Source: CALBJU01 sp965247125
GTDB lineage: Bacteria > Bacteroidota > Rhodothermia > Rhodothermales > UBA10348
Length of the DNA stretch: 64,000 nucleotides
Assembly (NCBI GenBank): GCA_965247125.1
Contig: CBDFGO010000001.1
Location: forward strand, 372,001-436,000
Direction: 5' to 3'
The first letter of the stretch is position 1. The number at the start of each line of letters is the position of its first letter. Below the pieces are notes generated by a model that saw only the letters and a list, made by a program, of their open reading frames with translations, made no database searches and was not told where the DNA came from. The translations under genes were made by a program, and so were the position numbers. This document shows positions 10,901 to 19,650 of the stretch, piece by piece.

Positions 10901-12021
10901 GTCTGTTCAGCGAGTGGTTGATCGGGAATGACACGTGCTACGGCATAATTCAGGTCACGATCCACTTCTACCGTCGCGGGGATGTTAATGCCGCCAATGA
11001 CGGTTTCCAGGCCTACGGCACCGTTCGCGGTCAGGGTTTTTGGATCCATCGCCTCCGAAAAGAAGATGGTAATCGTGGTTTGGGTCAGAATGTTGTTAGC
11101 GCCATCTTCCGGCGTGACCGACGTGACGGTCGGTGCAACCTGGTCCGCGTTTTCTGTGCGGAACAAGAATGACACTTCTGCTCCCGGAGTCGGATCAAGA
11201 AGATTTCCTCTGAGATCTGAAACCGACCCGGTCACGTCCAGACGATAATCCGTCGAGGGGTTCATCGTTTCGGACAGTGAAAGAAGGGCCAGCGTGCCGT
11301 CTTCGATGAGCGTCAGGATGGGCACCACCGTGCTCACTACAGAAGCCCCTGGCGTGCCATCACTCATTACATTCAAGACAATATCGACGGAGGAGCGAAC
11401 GACCGCTTCCGAAAAACGAATGGCCAGATCTGTTTCCGATTCGATATCTGTGGCGCCGTCAGATGGAAACGAGCTCACGATCGAAGGCGCCGAGATGTCG
11501 CGATTCGAAATGAAATCGATCCCTGTTTCAGCGCCGTCCACGGAAATCGTTACGAATGCTTCTGCGTCATCTACAGTCGGATCGTCGGATTCGTTTGGAG
11601 CATTGTAAAATTCTTCCAGGAAGCCCCTGTTCACACTTATCGAACCCAAATTTGGGCTGATTGCTTCAGGAACAAGTGGGAATCCAAATACATCTCCATC
11701 CAGGGGCTGAATAGAAACCTTATAGTCCGAGAAGGGAAGGCCAGGAATCTGGAACGTCCCATCTAGCGCCGAATAGGCGTGAATCATGTCAGAAGTGGCG
11801 ATATCAGTCGCAATCACCAGAGCACCAGCAATTACTGCGGCGGGCGTGCCCGACTCCCCGTCGAAGACCGTCCCTGAAATCGAGCCAAGCGTCGCGAATT
11901 TGGTCGCAGCAGGATACCGGAGGCTGACCCAGCCAATGTCATCGGGCTCCAGAGATCGGGCGTCCGTGCCCAGGGGAAGAGCAAAAAACATGGTCGCGTC
12001 AGGAATTCCAGAATGGATCAA
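7981..12021 (-). CDS. C-terminal part of a giant matrixin-containing surface protein (interrupted gene)
   Basis: The longest track-style start is a TTG at 12021, but this is almost certainly not a true start. The same frame is open back to 12198, directly after the in-frame TAG at 12199-12201, and that extra stretch contains the zinc motif HESGHVLGLIH (first His codon at 12043-12045). In order the part after 12021 shows a Met-turn-like ATMFF, a carboxypeptidase-regulatory-like fold (GSISGTVFDGESGTP), three Big_5 Ig-like domains (for example APSIVSSFPSDGATDIESET), an IPT/TIG domain (KSVSPLSGVAGAVVVITG), a YVTN-type beta-propeller with six SRESS-bearing blades, a thrombospondin-3-like calcium-binding stretch (DADNDGLSDAEETAIGTDP), a KKSS repeat and helical segment, and a type IX sorting domain (SANYPNPFNPVTAVRFGIP). 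It is probably the C-terminal half of the 12199-19608 gene, made only if the amber codon is read through or is an artefact. Confidence 0.75.
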   Translation of the reverse strand: MIHSGIPDATMFFALPLGTDARSLEPDDIGWVSLRYPAATKFATLGSISGTVFDGESGTPAAVIAGALVIATDIATSDMIHAYSALDGTFQIPGLPFSDYKVSIQPLDGDVFGFPLVPEAISPNLGSISVNRGFLEEFYNAPNESDDPTVDDAEAFVTISVDGAETGIDFISNRDISAPSIVSSFPSDGATDIESETDLAIRFSEAVVRSSVDIVLNVMSDGTPGASVVSTVVPILTLIEDGTLALLSLSETMNPSTDYRLDVTGSVSDLRGNLLDPTPGAEVSFLFRTENADQVAPTVTSVTPEDGANNILTQTTITIFFSEAMDPKTLTANGAVGLETVIGGINIPATVEVDRDLNYAVARVIPDQPLAEQTDYVLSLAPSVTDASGVLLGAAFSTTFQTIPTSPPILLEWGPMDGATGLTVETPIVLEFSEGMDPASVNVASVELTGPSGGLIQGSFEFLDDNSRIVFRPDNPLAFGTTYLLKVQGVTDLGGSPLANPLEISFTTAVLIQNPLIKSVSPLSGVAGAVVVITGSGFDANQANVAVSFNGVLADISLADLTTIGTVVPDGAVSGLIQVSISGLASNALNFDVVELNTSTDEAVSRISRESSSRDTEITPDGTRAYITRPSEGVVTVLDLSTTLFDPNPIPVGEFPFKIAINAEGTRAYVTNFDTHTVSVINIDPNDPIYAYNQEITQVPVGLNPTGIAVTPDGTRIYVAEFTSKGISIIDGDPSSGGVNRVVGRISRESSARESDLDPDGTRISRESSYRDIEITPDGTKALATGSAGLLIFDIQPGSPTYNQAIARVSRESSSRETDLDPDGARISRESSYRDVEISPDGVSAFVSTVEGEILWIDINPNSADPYQVIARTSRESSARELALSPDGTILYVTAVRLDPVTLEEVNVVDTYRLGISATAGAGAVTGFSSDPIVTTGFTFTLEDTIELEEEPEAIVLDSRTGTLIVNNADEDGGITIITFGDDADNDGLSDAEETAIGTDPNDPDTDDDGALDGFDVFPLDPAEQLDVDLDGVGDNRDLDDDENTFPDRREVILERMLQLRGVCYILPPTASDDSKKSSKKSSKKSSKKSTAKDLQNAVDEAIKLIEKSLEAKYWLDVGGMSLNPENKDSGEKVFDFDIDLIEELATISEAGSNCSTVAGEILTEVVLIDQELTEIAINDVVCDGSDKCEKELKKAVDDYDKAIKEFENEYLKKAIEGFKKAWKHAIKAADHASSSGKSFSDGIEEEEVVIEVEDPLIPDTYVLSANYPNPFNPVTAVRFGIPEAAAVRIEVFDLLGRKVAILVNSRLQAGYHVVRFDARSLASGLYLYRMTAGQFTEVRKMVLMK
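8753..8800 (-). repeat. Four 12-bp tandem repeats encoding Lys-Lys-Ser-Ser units
   Basis: Four imperfect 12-bp copies (plus-strand GATTTCTTGCTC and variants) encode three KKSS units and one KKST after DDS in the giant protein. The unit length is a multiple of three, so copy-number change would keep the frame. The basic linker lies between the calcium-binding stretch and a charged helical segment just before the sorting domain. Confidence 0.8.
9380..10206 (-). repeat. Six coding copies of an R-x-SRESS-x-R-(E/D) motif in the beta-propeller
   Basis: Six copies of SRESS, in the context RISRESSSRD, RISRESSARE, RISRESSYRD, RVSRESSSRE, RISRESSYRD and RTSRESSARE, occur in the propeller region of the giant protein. 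Four sit directly before a normal blade core such as EITPDGT; two form closely spaced pairs of the form SRESS-DLDPDGT-RISRESSYRD. Neighbouring ordinary blades have PVGLNPTGIAVTPDGT at the same place, so the motif replaces part of the blade edge. Confidence 0.85.
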
Positions 12022-12198
12022 GCCAAGAACGTGACCCGATTCATGAGTGACGATGGCTTCGATGTCGAAGTAGCCGGAATACGTATCGGTGCCAAAATTG
12101 AATTGTGGCTTGTCCAGGAATTCAGGATTCAGAATAATGTCGGCATCTGCGATCGTCGCGACATCCGGACCCGAGCCGCCGCCGCTGAACTCGATGCG

Positions 12199-12201
12199 CT
12201 A
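12199..12201 (-). other. In-frame amber (TAG) codon splitting the giant surface-protein gene
   Basis: On the minus strand the frame reads FPPFVLAVAA-TAG-RIEFSGGGSGPDVATIADAD and continues open to 7981. The distance from the TAG to the downstream coding frame is an exact multiple of three. The residues on both sides form one matrixin domain: the N-terminal half (FEAVRAAFQNWTDVSTADVT) is before the stop and the HExxHxxGxxH motif is after it. There is no ATG, GTG or TTG between the TAG and the metal-binding motif. Confidence 0.9.
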
Positions 12202-15200
12202 GGCGGCTACAGCGAGGACAAATGGAGGGAATGGAAACGCATCGTCAGAAAACGTGACGATATTTTCTCCGTCAAAGGCATCGGCATAGCGCGACGTTGT
12301 CGTACCGCCGTCGACAAACGTGACGTCCGCCGTACTGACATCCGTCCAGTTCTGAAAGGCAGCGCGAACTGCTTCGAAATCCGAGCCATCGCTTATCGTG
12401 GGGGCACCATCTTCGTGAATCACATAGGTCATGGTGCCGCCGCTCTGAACCTGCGCAAGAGGCGCAATAACTTCAATCAGCTGCCCGAGCGCACCATCGG
12501 CGTAGTAAAGCCGTCCCTGGGCATCAAAAGCCAGGTTGTTGAAGAATCCTCCCGCCAGCCCAGATACGAATGGCACCATCACCGCCGACTGAACCGATGC
12601 CGTCATGATATCTGAGAGAGTAGCGACATAAAGATCTCCGTCAGTCCCGATGTCTACACCGCCGGGGCTGTCCAGGCCCTCAAACATGACTTCTGTCTCT
12701 GAAAGGCTGAGAGGAAGGCTCGGCGCTGATGCAATGTCAGCTCGTAGGAGCTGACCTGTAGTGCCGGTGCTGAAATACATATAACCGTCAGCAAAGGCGA
12801 TTCCCTGAGGGTTGTAGTCCTCCGTGTCTGGAAACGTGATGACCAGTTCAGGGACTGGAACCGCCGCTTCAGGATCGACTCTGGAGATTTTCTCCCCCAC
12901 TGCGGATCGCACTTCGCTGTAATAAAGCAATCCGTCTGGACCGAGAGTCATGTGAGTCGGGCCGTTCAGACCGCTCGGCCACAGCGGCTGCAGTGAAGCA
13001 TCCGTTCCCGGTGTCGTCGTCGTTAGATCAAAACGATAGATCCCGTTCAAATCCAGGTTCGAGACAAACAATTTCGGGTTGTCCGTCACAGCCACATCTA
13101 TGGGACGACCGTTTCCAAAAATGAACGGCCCACCGTCGATCAGATTGCCGTCAGGATCGTATCGAAAAACTTCGCCGGAGCCGGTACTCGAAACGTAGAC
13201 CGTTCCATCCGACGCAAAGTCGATGCCCTGAGGAGAGGCTATATTTTCATCTCCTCGGGTCAGAACATATCCCGACGGAATGATGATCTCCGGGCTTATG
13301 CACTGAGAAAATTCAGAGGTGTTGCCATTCACATCCGTGGCCGTCGCTGCCGCGAATCTTCCAGGAATCCCCGCTACAGACAGAGAGGCGGTAAACGGAG
13401 CTCGACCCGCGCCATCTGCGACGACATCGAGGTGACCGAGGAAGTATCGGCCTTCACCGTATCCCGAGGGGTCACATACTCTACTCGTGAAAAACTCAAG
13501 CCGGACGGGACTGAAGGGAGCGGTCTCCAATATGCCACTCAGCGTCGCTGTTTGGCCGAGATACCTGGCGTTGGTCAAAACCGGATAGTTCATCCCAAGA
13601 TTGGCTCCCGAATCCGCGTCACCGATGTCGTTCACGTCAACGAGTCCCTGAGAGCTTCCAATACTGAACAGATCAATACCAAGACCTGCGTTTCTGTAAA
13701 TCCTGTTTCCCAGAATTGAGTTGCCCACGACGGCACCAGGTACCACACTTTCGTCCACTTCCACTCCCGGGCCGTTATTGAACCCAATGAAGTTTCCGTC
13801 ACCCACCGAGGTGCCACCGATCAGGTTTTCGGCTCCGCCCACAAATACACCGGCGCCATTGGGTATAATAAATGAAAACGGCGCATTGAACCCCATATAT
13901 GAGTTCTGAATGGTGTTGTTGGAGGCGCCCGAAATCAGCGCAATGGCGTATCCTGTATTACCCGAGATCAGGTTGACCGCATCCAGATCCGAGCCTCCGA
14001 TCGTGTTGTGTGAACCGCCAGATATCACGATTCCGTCCTGTCCATTTGGCCTCGCTGCGAATCCAGGCGAAGGCGTGCCTACGAAAACTCCTTCAATCTG
14101 ATTGTCCGCGCCGGCGACTGGCAGGGAGTACCTGAGTTCAATACTTGATATGCCTTCAGGCACGAGTAAACTCGTCCGCGTCCTCATGTCAACATCAATG
14201 ACCGAACCACCTATTGTGTCGACCAATCGTAGAGCGCCATAGTCAGGGAATTGGGACAAATTCCACTCGATCAAGGCATCGCCGCTCACGACGTCGTACT
14301 GGATCAACCAGGTATGATCTTCCACTGTGGAAGACCTGAAATCTGATGTCAAGTCCGTTCCGCTAGCTACCAGGCGAACGTCGAATGCCCCGGGAGGGGG
14401 AGCAGGGGGAGCCGCCACATCTTCTCCAGAATCAAAATTTTCGTCTGCAGTAGGCGAAAGTCCGATCGTCAGGTCCGAGCTCTGAGTCTGTGCTGCATCA
14501 GAAATCAGAAGATCGGCTGAGAACTGCTCGAACGGCGAACCGCTCTGTTGAATCCAGATTCCCGCTCTAGGAAAACTGTGGATTGCAAGGCCGCGCACAA
14601 TGACTCCCGCCGTTTCGATATAGAGACCATCCGTTCCGCCAGGTGTGCCGGTTCCGTCGAGTTCAATTTGAATAACCGCGTTTGTGCCGGTTCCAAATGG
14701 CTGAGTATTCGGAGATGAACCAGGCTGTGAATAGCCGTCGATGAGCACTGCGTTGACAATTGCAGGAAGAGCCGGATTGAGTAGGATAGCGTGAGGACCG
14801 GCCCCAGGAATGTTGAATGTGATCCTGTCGAATCCGCCTTTAGGAATACAGTCGCCCCCAGTAACATCCGCATCTGCGTTCGCGGTCAATATGGCTTCGC
14901 GCAATGTGCATTCTTCGTCCCCCGGCGTATTGTCATCTGCAGTTGTGGTAACGACCAACGCGGAGACAAAAAGTGTGATGGTCTCAGATGTCAGCGTCAG
15001 ACCTGGCAGACCCGGATTTGTCGCCTCAAGGGTGTACAGACCTGCGTTCCCGGGATTAATAATGTTGAACCCATAGGTCGGGCCCGTTTCTGGCGGTACG
15101 GGTGAGCCATCCTTGAACCATTGATATAGCGTGTTCGCTCCTCCAACAGGAGAAAACGAAAGTAGGTAGGGGGCTCCCGATCCAACCAGTGGACTTGAGG

Positions 15201-18200
15201 TTGTACCAAAATTGGCTTGGGGTGCATACTGGAATCCCGCGATACCTTCGTTTGGCTCCAGATCCGACATTACCAAATTGTTATTTTGAACCTGGAAATC
15301 AATCAGAATCGGAAGCGAGCTGAAATTCGGAAGGCTTGTCAGAGCGTTGTCGTTAAGCCAAAGCCTGGAAAGTTGGTCCAGTGGAGAGAAAGTGGTCAGA
15401 ACCGGACCGGAGAACTGATTTTCGGCCAGTTCGAGCGATTGAATGGTCGGAATACCGAACAATCCGGGAGGAATGGACCCGTTGAACAGGTTGTTCGACG
15501 CAGTCAGTTCTATGAGATTGATAAGATTGCCGGCAGTCGTAGGAAATGGGCCGGCGAACTGATTGTTGTCAATGTTCAGATAACGCAGCTCCGTCAAATT
15601 TCCAATCTCATCCGGTAGTGCACCTGTTATGCTACTTCCGGAAATCTGAAGGGTCGTCAACACGGTCAAATTTCCGATCTGTGTCGGAAGCGATCCGCCA
15701 AGAGGATTGTTGTGCAGGTAGAGATTGTCCAGACTGGTTAGCGTTCCAATTTCGACGGGGATGCCGCCAGTCAGGTCGTTGTTTCCAAGAGCGAGCCCCG
15801 TCAGACTGGTAAGGTTGCCAATGGATGTTGGGATCGAACCGTTCAGGAGATTCGAGTCAAGGTCCAGAACTTCCAGCAACGCCAAATCGCCGATCTCTGT
15901 CGGTATTGTTCCGATCATGTTATTGGCGGGCAACTCGATTCGCGTAACCCTTCCACCGGTGACCGTCACGCCGAACCATGTTGACAGGTCTGTTCCCATG
16001 GTCCAGTTAAAATTATCGTTCCATGCGGCGCCGCCTGCAGAGTTATAAAGGGCCACAAGCGCATCTACCTCAATCTGTAAAAACGAGGGAGCGTTTACAG
16101 AAAGTGTAATCGTCTCACTCGCGAGGACGAGACCTGGTAAATCGGAGTTGGTAGATTCGAGCGTATAAACGCCCGCGTCGCCTACGCTTGCCCCACCAAC
16201 TACATAGGTTTCGGATACCTCGCCGGGAAGGGCCACACCATTTTTCTTCCACTGGTGGCTCACCTTCGCGGGCGTTCCCCCTACCGATGATGGGAAGGAT
16301 AAATTGATGGGATCGCCAGTATTCAAGACCAGATTCGAGGGGTCGTCGTAAGGGCGCTGAGTTATCGAGACGTTATCAATTTCCGCGGCATTGGGTTCGA
16401 GATCATCGAAATTGAAAAAATTGTTCCAGACCCGAAATTCTGAAAGGGGAAACGAGTTAACGATACTGGGAAATTCGCTGAACAGATTGTTCTCTACTGC
16501 CACGCGATCCAGGGTCGTCAGCGCGCTGAATGAGGGAGGAATGGGGCCAGTGAGCGAGTTTTCCGCCACCATAAACGTACTCAGACTCGTCAGGCTCGAA
16601 AGAGAGCCGGGGAGGTCACCCGTCAACAGGTTCACGTTCAGCCACAACGAGCTGAGGTTTGTGAGATTGGTGAAAATGTCCGGAACAGGTCCTGAAAGTT
16701 GGTTACCAGACAACGTCAACGACAACAACTCCGTCATACTCGCCAACTCGACGGGAATGCTTCCCGTGAGGTTGTTATCCGGTAAATCAAGAAAACGTAG
16801 CTCGGTCAGATTTCCCATCTGCTCTGGCAGGGGACCGTCGAGATTGTTCGTTCCCAGCGATACGGTTTGTACGTTTCCGTTTACGACCGAAACGCCGTAC
16901 CAGGTGTCAACTTCGTGACCGACCAACCAGTTTGTGTTGTCTGTCCACGACGCCCCGTTGGTCGAATTGTAGAGGGCTACAAGCGCCTCGTATTCCACCT
17001 GCGGAACCGCTTGAACGTTGCCCGCAGCTCCAAACTCTGAACTGTTGCCATTGGCGTCTGTCACGTTCACAACTAATCGGCTGCCGACGGCGATACCGAG
17101 AGCGGCGGCACTTCCCAGAGAATATTCCTCAGGGTCGGGATGAGAGTTGTACGAAACGGAACTCAGATAGCGCGCTCCTTCTTCATCGTCACTGTCGACC
17201 TCATAGACCGCGATCGACAACGGGTACGTAGAATTCGCCGGAGCTGACGATGAATTGGCCGTTACAACCAGATTTCCAAAACCATCGATCCGGTTATCAC
17301 TCTGAAACCAGTTCTGAAGATTGTTGGGGCCTGAGTCCGCATCGTCCGAATCATTTGGTGTCGCTCCATCTCCAGCCAGATCGATACCGAGAAGAAGGTT
17401 TTGGGAAATATTATTCCCTTCGATATGAATGCCGGTAATCCCCGCATCATTCGCAAGCACGATTCCTTCACCTGTGTTGAAAGCAATGATGTTGCCTTCG
17501 CCAGCGGCTGTCCCTCCGATGAGATGATCAGTGGGGGCCCCTGTTGCGTTGGGACCAAAAGTGATCCCCGCCTGCGTGTTCGCCAGTGGGAGCGTTCCTG
17601 AGATGTCCGTGCCAATCTTATTTCCCTGGATTACACCGTTTGTGGCCCCGCCGCCGTTAAATCCTATGCCCCATCGATTGCCGGAAATGAGGTTTCCCTC
17701 ACCCGACCCTGAACCTCCGATAGTCAGTGAACCACCCTGATTATTTCCGACACCGGTGAACGTGTTGGCGATTGCCAGCAGTCCGGTTCGGTTGGTCCCA
17801 ACATGATTACTGCGGACATAATTTCCGGAAGTACCCGGCTCGAAGTGTATGCCATCGCTATTCCCGGATACGATGTTTCCCAGACCGACCGCTCCGATTG
17901 AATTGCCGACGGCGACGCCAGTTACCTGAACTCCATTACCCGTGTTGCCGACCGCGGCCATTCCCAGATAATCCGTTCCGATGTAACTGCACTCGATCAG
18001 ATTGCCGCTTCCGCCTTCGATTTTGATTCCAGCTTCACCAAATCCGTTGACGACCAATCCTCTAATGGTAGCGCCATCACCCTGTATGAGGAAGCCGTCT
18101 ACTGGGCCCGCAGAAGCACCATTAATTACAATGCTCAATGACCGAGCTGGGATCGTCGCACCACACGCAGCCCCAGACTGCGTTTCACCATCGATGTAAA

Positions 18201-19608
18201 GGCCCACGCCAGTGATGATGGGCAGCGCACTCATGGGGGATATCTGAAATGGGAGTGAAGTTCCAGGAATATCAAACCGGATCGTGTCAGTGCCAGCAAT
18301 CCCGGCCGCACAGTCTCCTCCCGTTCCCTCTGTATTGCCGAGGCCATTGGTCATAGCCTCTCTCAGCGTACAGAACCCGTCTCCGCCAATCTGAGAATCT
18401 GCGAGAGAGTTGACGGCGATGTTGCCAGGATTCGCAAGATTGCTTAACAGCGTGCGAGTTGGATTGAACTGTCCGAAAATGAGATCTTCGTCTCCATCTC
18501 CGTCCAGGTCGCCCGTCGCAAACGAGCGTCCGCTTGAAGCGGAGATGACGCGGTTCGAAATAAATCCACCAGCACCGTCTCCGAGATAAATCTGCCCACT
18601 TGTCTCGATTACGTCCGGATACTTGTCTCCGTTGGCGTCGATAGCATGCATGGAAAACAGGGTTCCCGTAGAGCCAAATGAGCCTACATAAACCAGAGTT
18701 CCGGCATCGTTACGCCAGACATCGTTCGCTCCAAAATTGTCACCGACCAGCAAGTCCAGGTCTCCATCCGCATCGAAATCGGAAGGGATCATCGCGGTCG
18801 GCCCATTGAGGGCTGCTATATTGCTGATGTCTGACGGGAAACCGAAAGACATAACACCACCAACAGACGTATTGACAAGCATCTTTCCATTGCCGAAAAT
18901 AATATCGCTCTTGCCATCGCCCGTGAGGTCGAATACTGCCACCGAGGCGGCTGTAATAACACTCGGAAAGGCGAATGAGACAAATGTTGCGTCGCCGTTA
19001 TTTTCCCAGATTCGGGAAATTCCACTGACGGCGGTAGCAAGCACAGCATCCAGATCTCCATCTCCATCGAAATCATCCAACCATACCTCGAACGACGTGT
19101 CCGCACCCAGTCCGGAGAGACCATCTGTCCACCCTTGTGCGAACACACCCTCTGTTCCACCCTGCAAAAATCCCTGATTTATCCAGACGACATTCTCATC
19201 GTAGCGTGCCGATTGGGCGACGTTGTTGTTTTCAAACGCATTGACTACAAATGCATCGATATCACCGTCGCCATCCAGGTCGCCCAGTGCCACATCCATA
19301 CTGTTCCTAAGGCCTAGATTGTTTTGACCAGGGGTAAAAATTCCTGCTCCATTGTTGAAAAATATTTCGTTGGGTGTTCCATTGTCTTCGCCAATAGGCT
19401 GGGCCGACTGCCCCCGGTTTGCGATGAAAAGATCAAGGTGGGTATCTCCGTTCAGATCGGCGAGCGCCAATCCAACGGAATTGAAGTGAGTGCTATAGGT
19501 CTGGAGGTCAGTGTACGTCTGTGCGGAAAGCGTTCCTGCACATACGATTGCAAGGTATACTGAAATACTTACGATTTTATCGAGGCGGTGAGAGAGGGAA
19601 GACAGCAT
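12199..19608 (-). CDS. Giant secreted multidomain protein: VCBS, CSLREA/beta-helix, LRR, Ig, propeller and N-terminal half of a matrixin domain
   Basis: This 2469-residue frame starts at ATG 19608 with a signal peptide (cut near GTLSAQ, about 30). Domains in approximate order are: FG-GAP/VCBS calcium-binding repeats (30-390; DLNGDTHLDLFIANRG); a first CSLREA-type segment (CTLREAMTNGLG, about 410); a right-handed beta-helix (500-790); a first plant-type LRR block (from about 870; NLTELRFLDLPDNNLTGSIP) with an Ig-like domain (VSHQWKKNGVALPG); a second LRR-Ig unit (from about 1180); a second CSLREA segment (ECTLREAILTANAD, about 1566); a second beta-helix (about 1860); an NHL/SMP-30-like propeller (about 2116); and the first half of a matrixin protease (from about 2394). 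It ends at the TAG at 12199-12201. Without readthrough it lacks both the zinc site and the sorting signal and could not be a working protease or be surface-sorted. It follows a small secreted-protein gene by about 40 bp. Confidence 0.85.
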   Translation of the reverse strand: MLSSLSHRLDKIVSISVYLAIVCAGTLSAQTYTDLQTYSTHFNSVGLALADLNGDTHLDLFIANRGQSAQPIGEDNGTPNEIFFNNGAGIFTPGQNNLGLRNSMDVALGDLDGDGDIDAFVVNAFENNNVAQSARYDENVVWINQGFLQGGTEGVFAQGWTDGLSGLGADTSFEVWLDDFDGDGDLDAVLATAVSGISRIWENNGDATFVSFAFPSVITAASVAVFDLTGDGKSDIIFGNGKMLVNTSVGGVMSFGFPSDISNIAALNGPTAMIPSDFDADGDLDLLVGDNFGANDVWRNDAGTLVYVGSFGSTGTLFSMHAIDANGDKYPDVIETSGQIYLGDGAGGFISNRVISASSGRSFATGDLDGDGDEDLIFGQFNPTRTLLSNLANPGNIAVNSLADSQIGGDGFCTLREAMTNGLGNTEGTGGDCAAGIAGTDTIRFDIPGTSLPFQISPMSALPIITGVGLYIDGETQSGAACGATIPARSLSIVINGASAGPVDGFLIQGDGATIRGLVVNGFGEAGIKIEGGSGNLIECSYIGTDYLGMAAVGNTGNGVQVTGVAVGNSIGAVGLGNIVSGNSDGIHFEPGTSGNYVRSNHVGTNRTGLLAIANTFTGVGNNQGGSLTIGGSGSGEGNLISGNRWGIGFNGGGATNGVIQGNKIGTDISGTLPLANTQAGITFGPNATGAPTDHLIGGTAAGEGNIIAFNTGEGIVLANDAGITGIHIEGNNISQNLLLGIDLAGDGATPNDSDDADSGPNNLQNWFQSDNRIDGFGNLVVTANSSSAPANSTYPLSIAVYEVDSDDEEGARYLSSVSYNSHPDPEEYSLGSAAALGIAVGSRLVVNVTDANGNSSEFGAAGNVQAVPQVEYEALVALYNSTNGASWTDNTNWLVGHEVDTWYGVSVVNGNVQTVSLGTNNLDGPLPEQMGNLTELRFLDLPDNNLTGSIPVELASMTELLSLTLSGNQLSGPVPDIFTNLTNLSSLWLNVNLLTGDLPGSLSSLTSLSTFMVAENSLTGPIPPSFSALTTLDRVAVENNLFSEFPSIVNSFPLSEFRVWNNFFNFDDLEPNAAEIDNVSITQRPYDDPSNLVLNTGDPINLSFPSSVGGTPAKVSHQWKKNGVALPGEVSETYVVGGASVGDAGVYTLESTNSDLPGLVLASETITLSVNAPSFLQIEVDALVALYNSAGGAAWNDNFNWTMGTDLSTWFGVTVTGGRVTRIELPANNMIGTIPTEIGDLALLEVLDLDSNLLNGSIPTSIGNLTSLTGLALGNNDLTGGIPVEIGTLTSLDNLYLHNNPLGGSLPTQIGNLTVLTTLQISGSSITGALPDEIGNLTELRYLNIDNNQFAGPFPTTAGNLINLIELTASNNLFNGSIPPGLFGIPTIQSLELAENQFSGPVLTTFSPLDQLSRLWLNDNALTSLPNFSSLPILIDFQVQNNNLVMSDLEPNEGIAGFQYAPQANFGTTSSPLVGSGAPYLLSFSPVGGANTLYQWFKDGSPVPPETGPTYGFNIINPGNAGLYTLEATNPGLPGLTLTSETITLFVSALVVTTTADDNTPGDEECTLREAILTANADADVTGGDCIPKGGFDRITFNIPGAGPHAILLNPALPAIVNAVLIDGYSQPGSSPNTQPFGTGTNAVIQIELDGTGTPGGTDGLYIETAGVIVRGLAIHSFPRAGIWIQQSGSPFEQFSADLLISDAAQTQSSDLTIGLSPTADENFDSGEDVAAPPAPPPGAFDVRLVASGTDLTSDFRSSTVEDHTWLIQYDVVSGDALIEWNLSQFPDYGALRLVDTIGGSVIDVDMRTRTSLLVPEGISSIELRYSLPVAGADNQIEGVFVGTPSPGFAARPNGQDGIVISGGSHNTIGGSDLDAVNLISGNTGYAIALISGASNNTIQNSYMGFNAPFSFIIPNGAGVFVGGAENLIGGTSVGDGNFIGFNNGPGVEVDESVVPGAVVGNSILGNRIYRNAGLGIDLFSIGSSQGLVDVNDIGDADSGANLGMNYPVLTNARYLGQTATLSGILETAPFSPVRLEFFTSRVCDPSGYGEGRYFLGHLDVVADGAGRAPFTASLSVAGIPGRFAAATATDVNGNTSEFSQCISPEIIIPSGYVLTRGDENIASPQGIDFASDGTVYVSSTGSGEVFRYDPDGNLIDGGPFIFGNGRPIDVAVTDNPKLFVSNLDLNGIYRFDLTTTTPGTDASLQPLWPSGLNGPTHMTLGPDGLLYYSEVRSAVGEKISRVDPEAAVPVPELVITFPDTEDYNPQGIAFADGYMYFSTGTTGQLLRADIASAPSLPLSLSETEVMFEGLDSPGGVDIGTDGDLYVATLSDIMTASVQSAVMVPFVSGLAGGFFNNLAFDAQGRLYYADGALGQLIEVIAPLAQVQSGGTMTYVIHEDGAPTISDGSDFEAVRAAFQNWTDVSTADVTFVDGGTTTSRYADAFDGENIVTFSDDAFPFPPFVLAVAA

Positions 19609-19650
19609 GTTGGCGGGAGTAAAAATTGAAGGGGCGAAACGTGACGAGGC

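Noticed and set aside
12199..12201. A changed genetic code or pyrrolysine at TAG
   Set aside because: TAG ends other intact genes in the window (clpB, the DUF2231 gene, ftsY), and TGA and TAA are also used as normal stops. The two in-frame stops are of different types.
12013..12615. 200-codon plus-strand frame over the matrixin region
   Set aside because: It is antisense to coding sequence with clear domains on both sides of the TAG and has no recognisable family.
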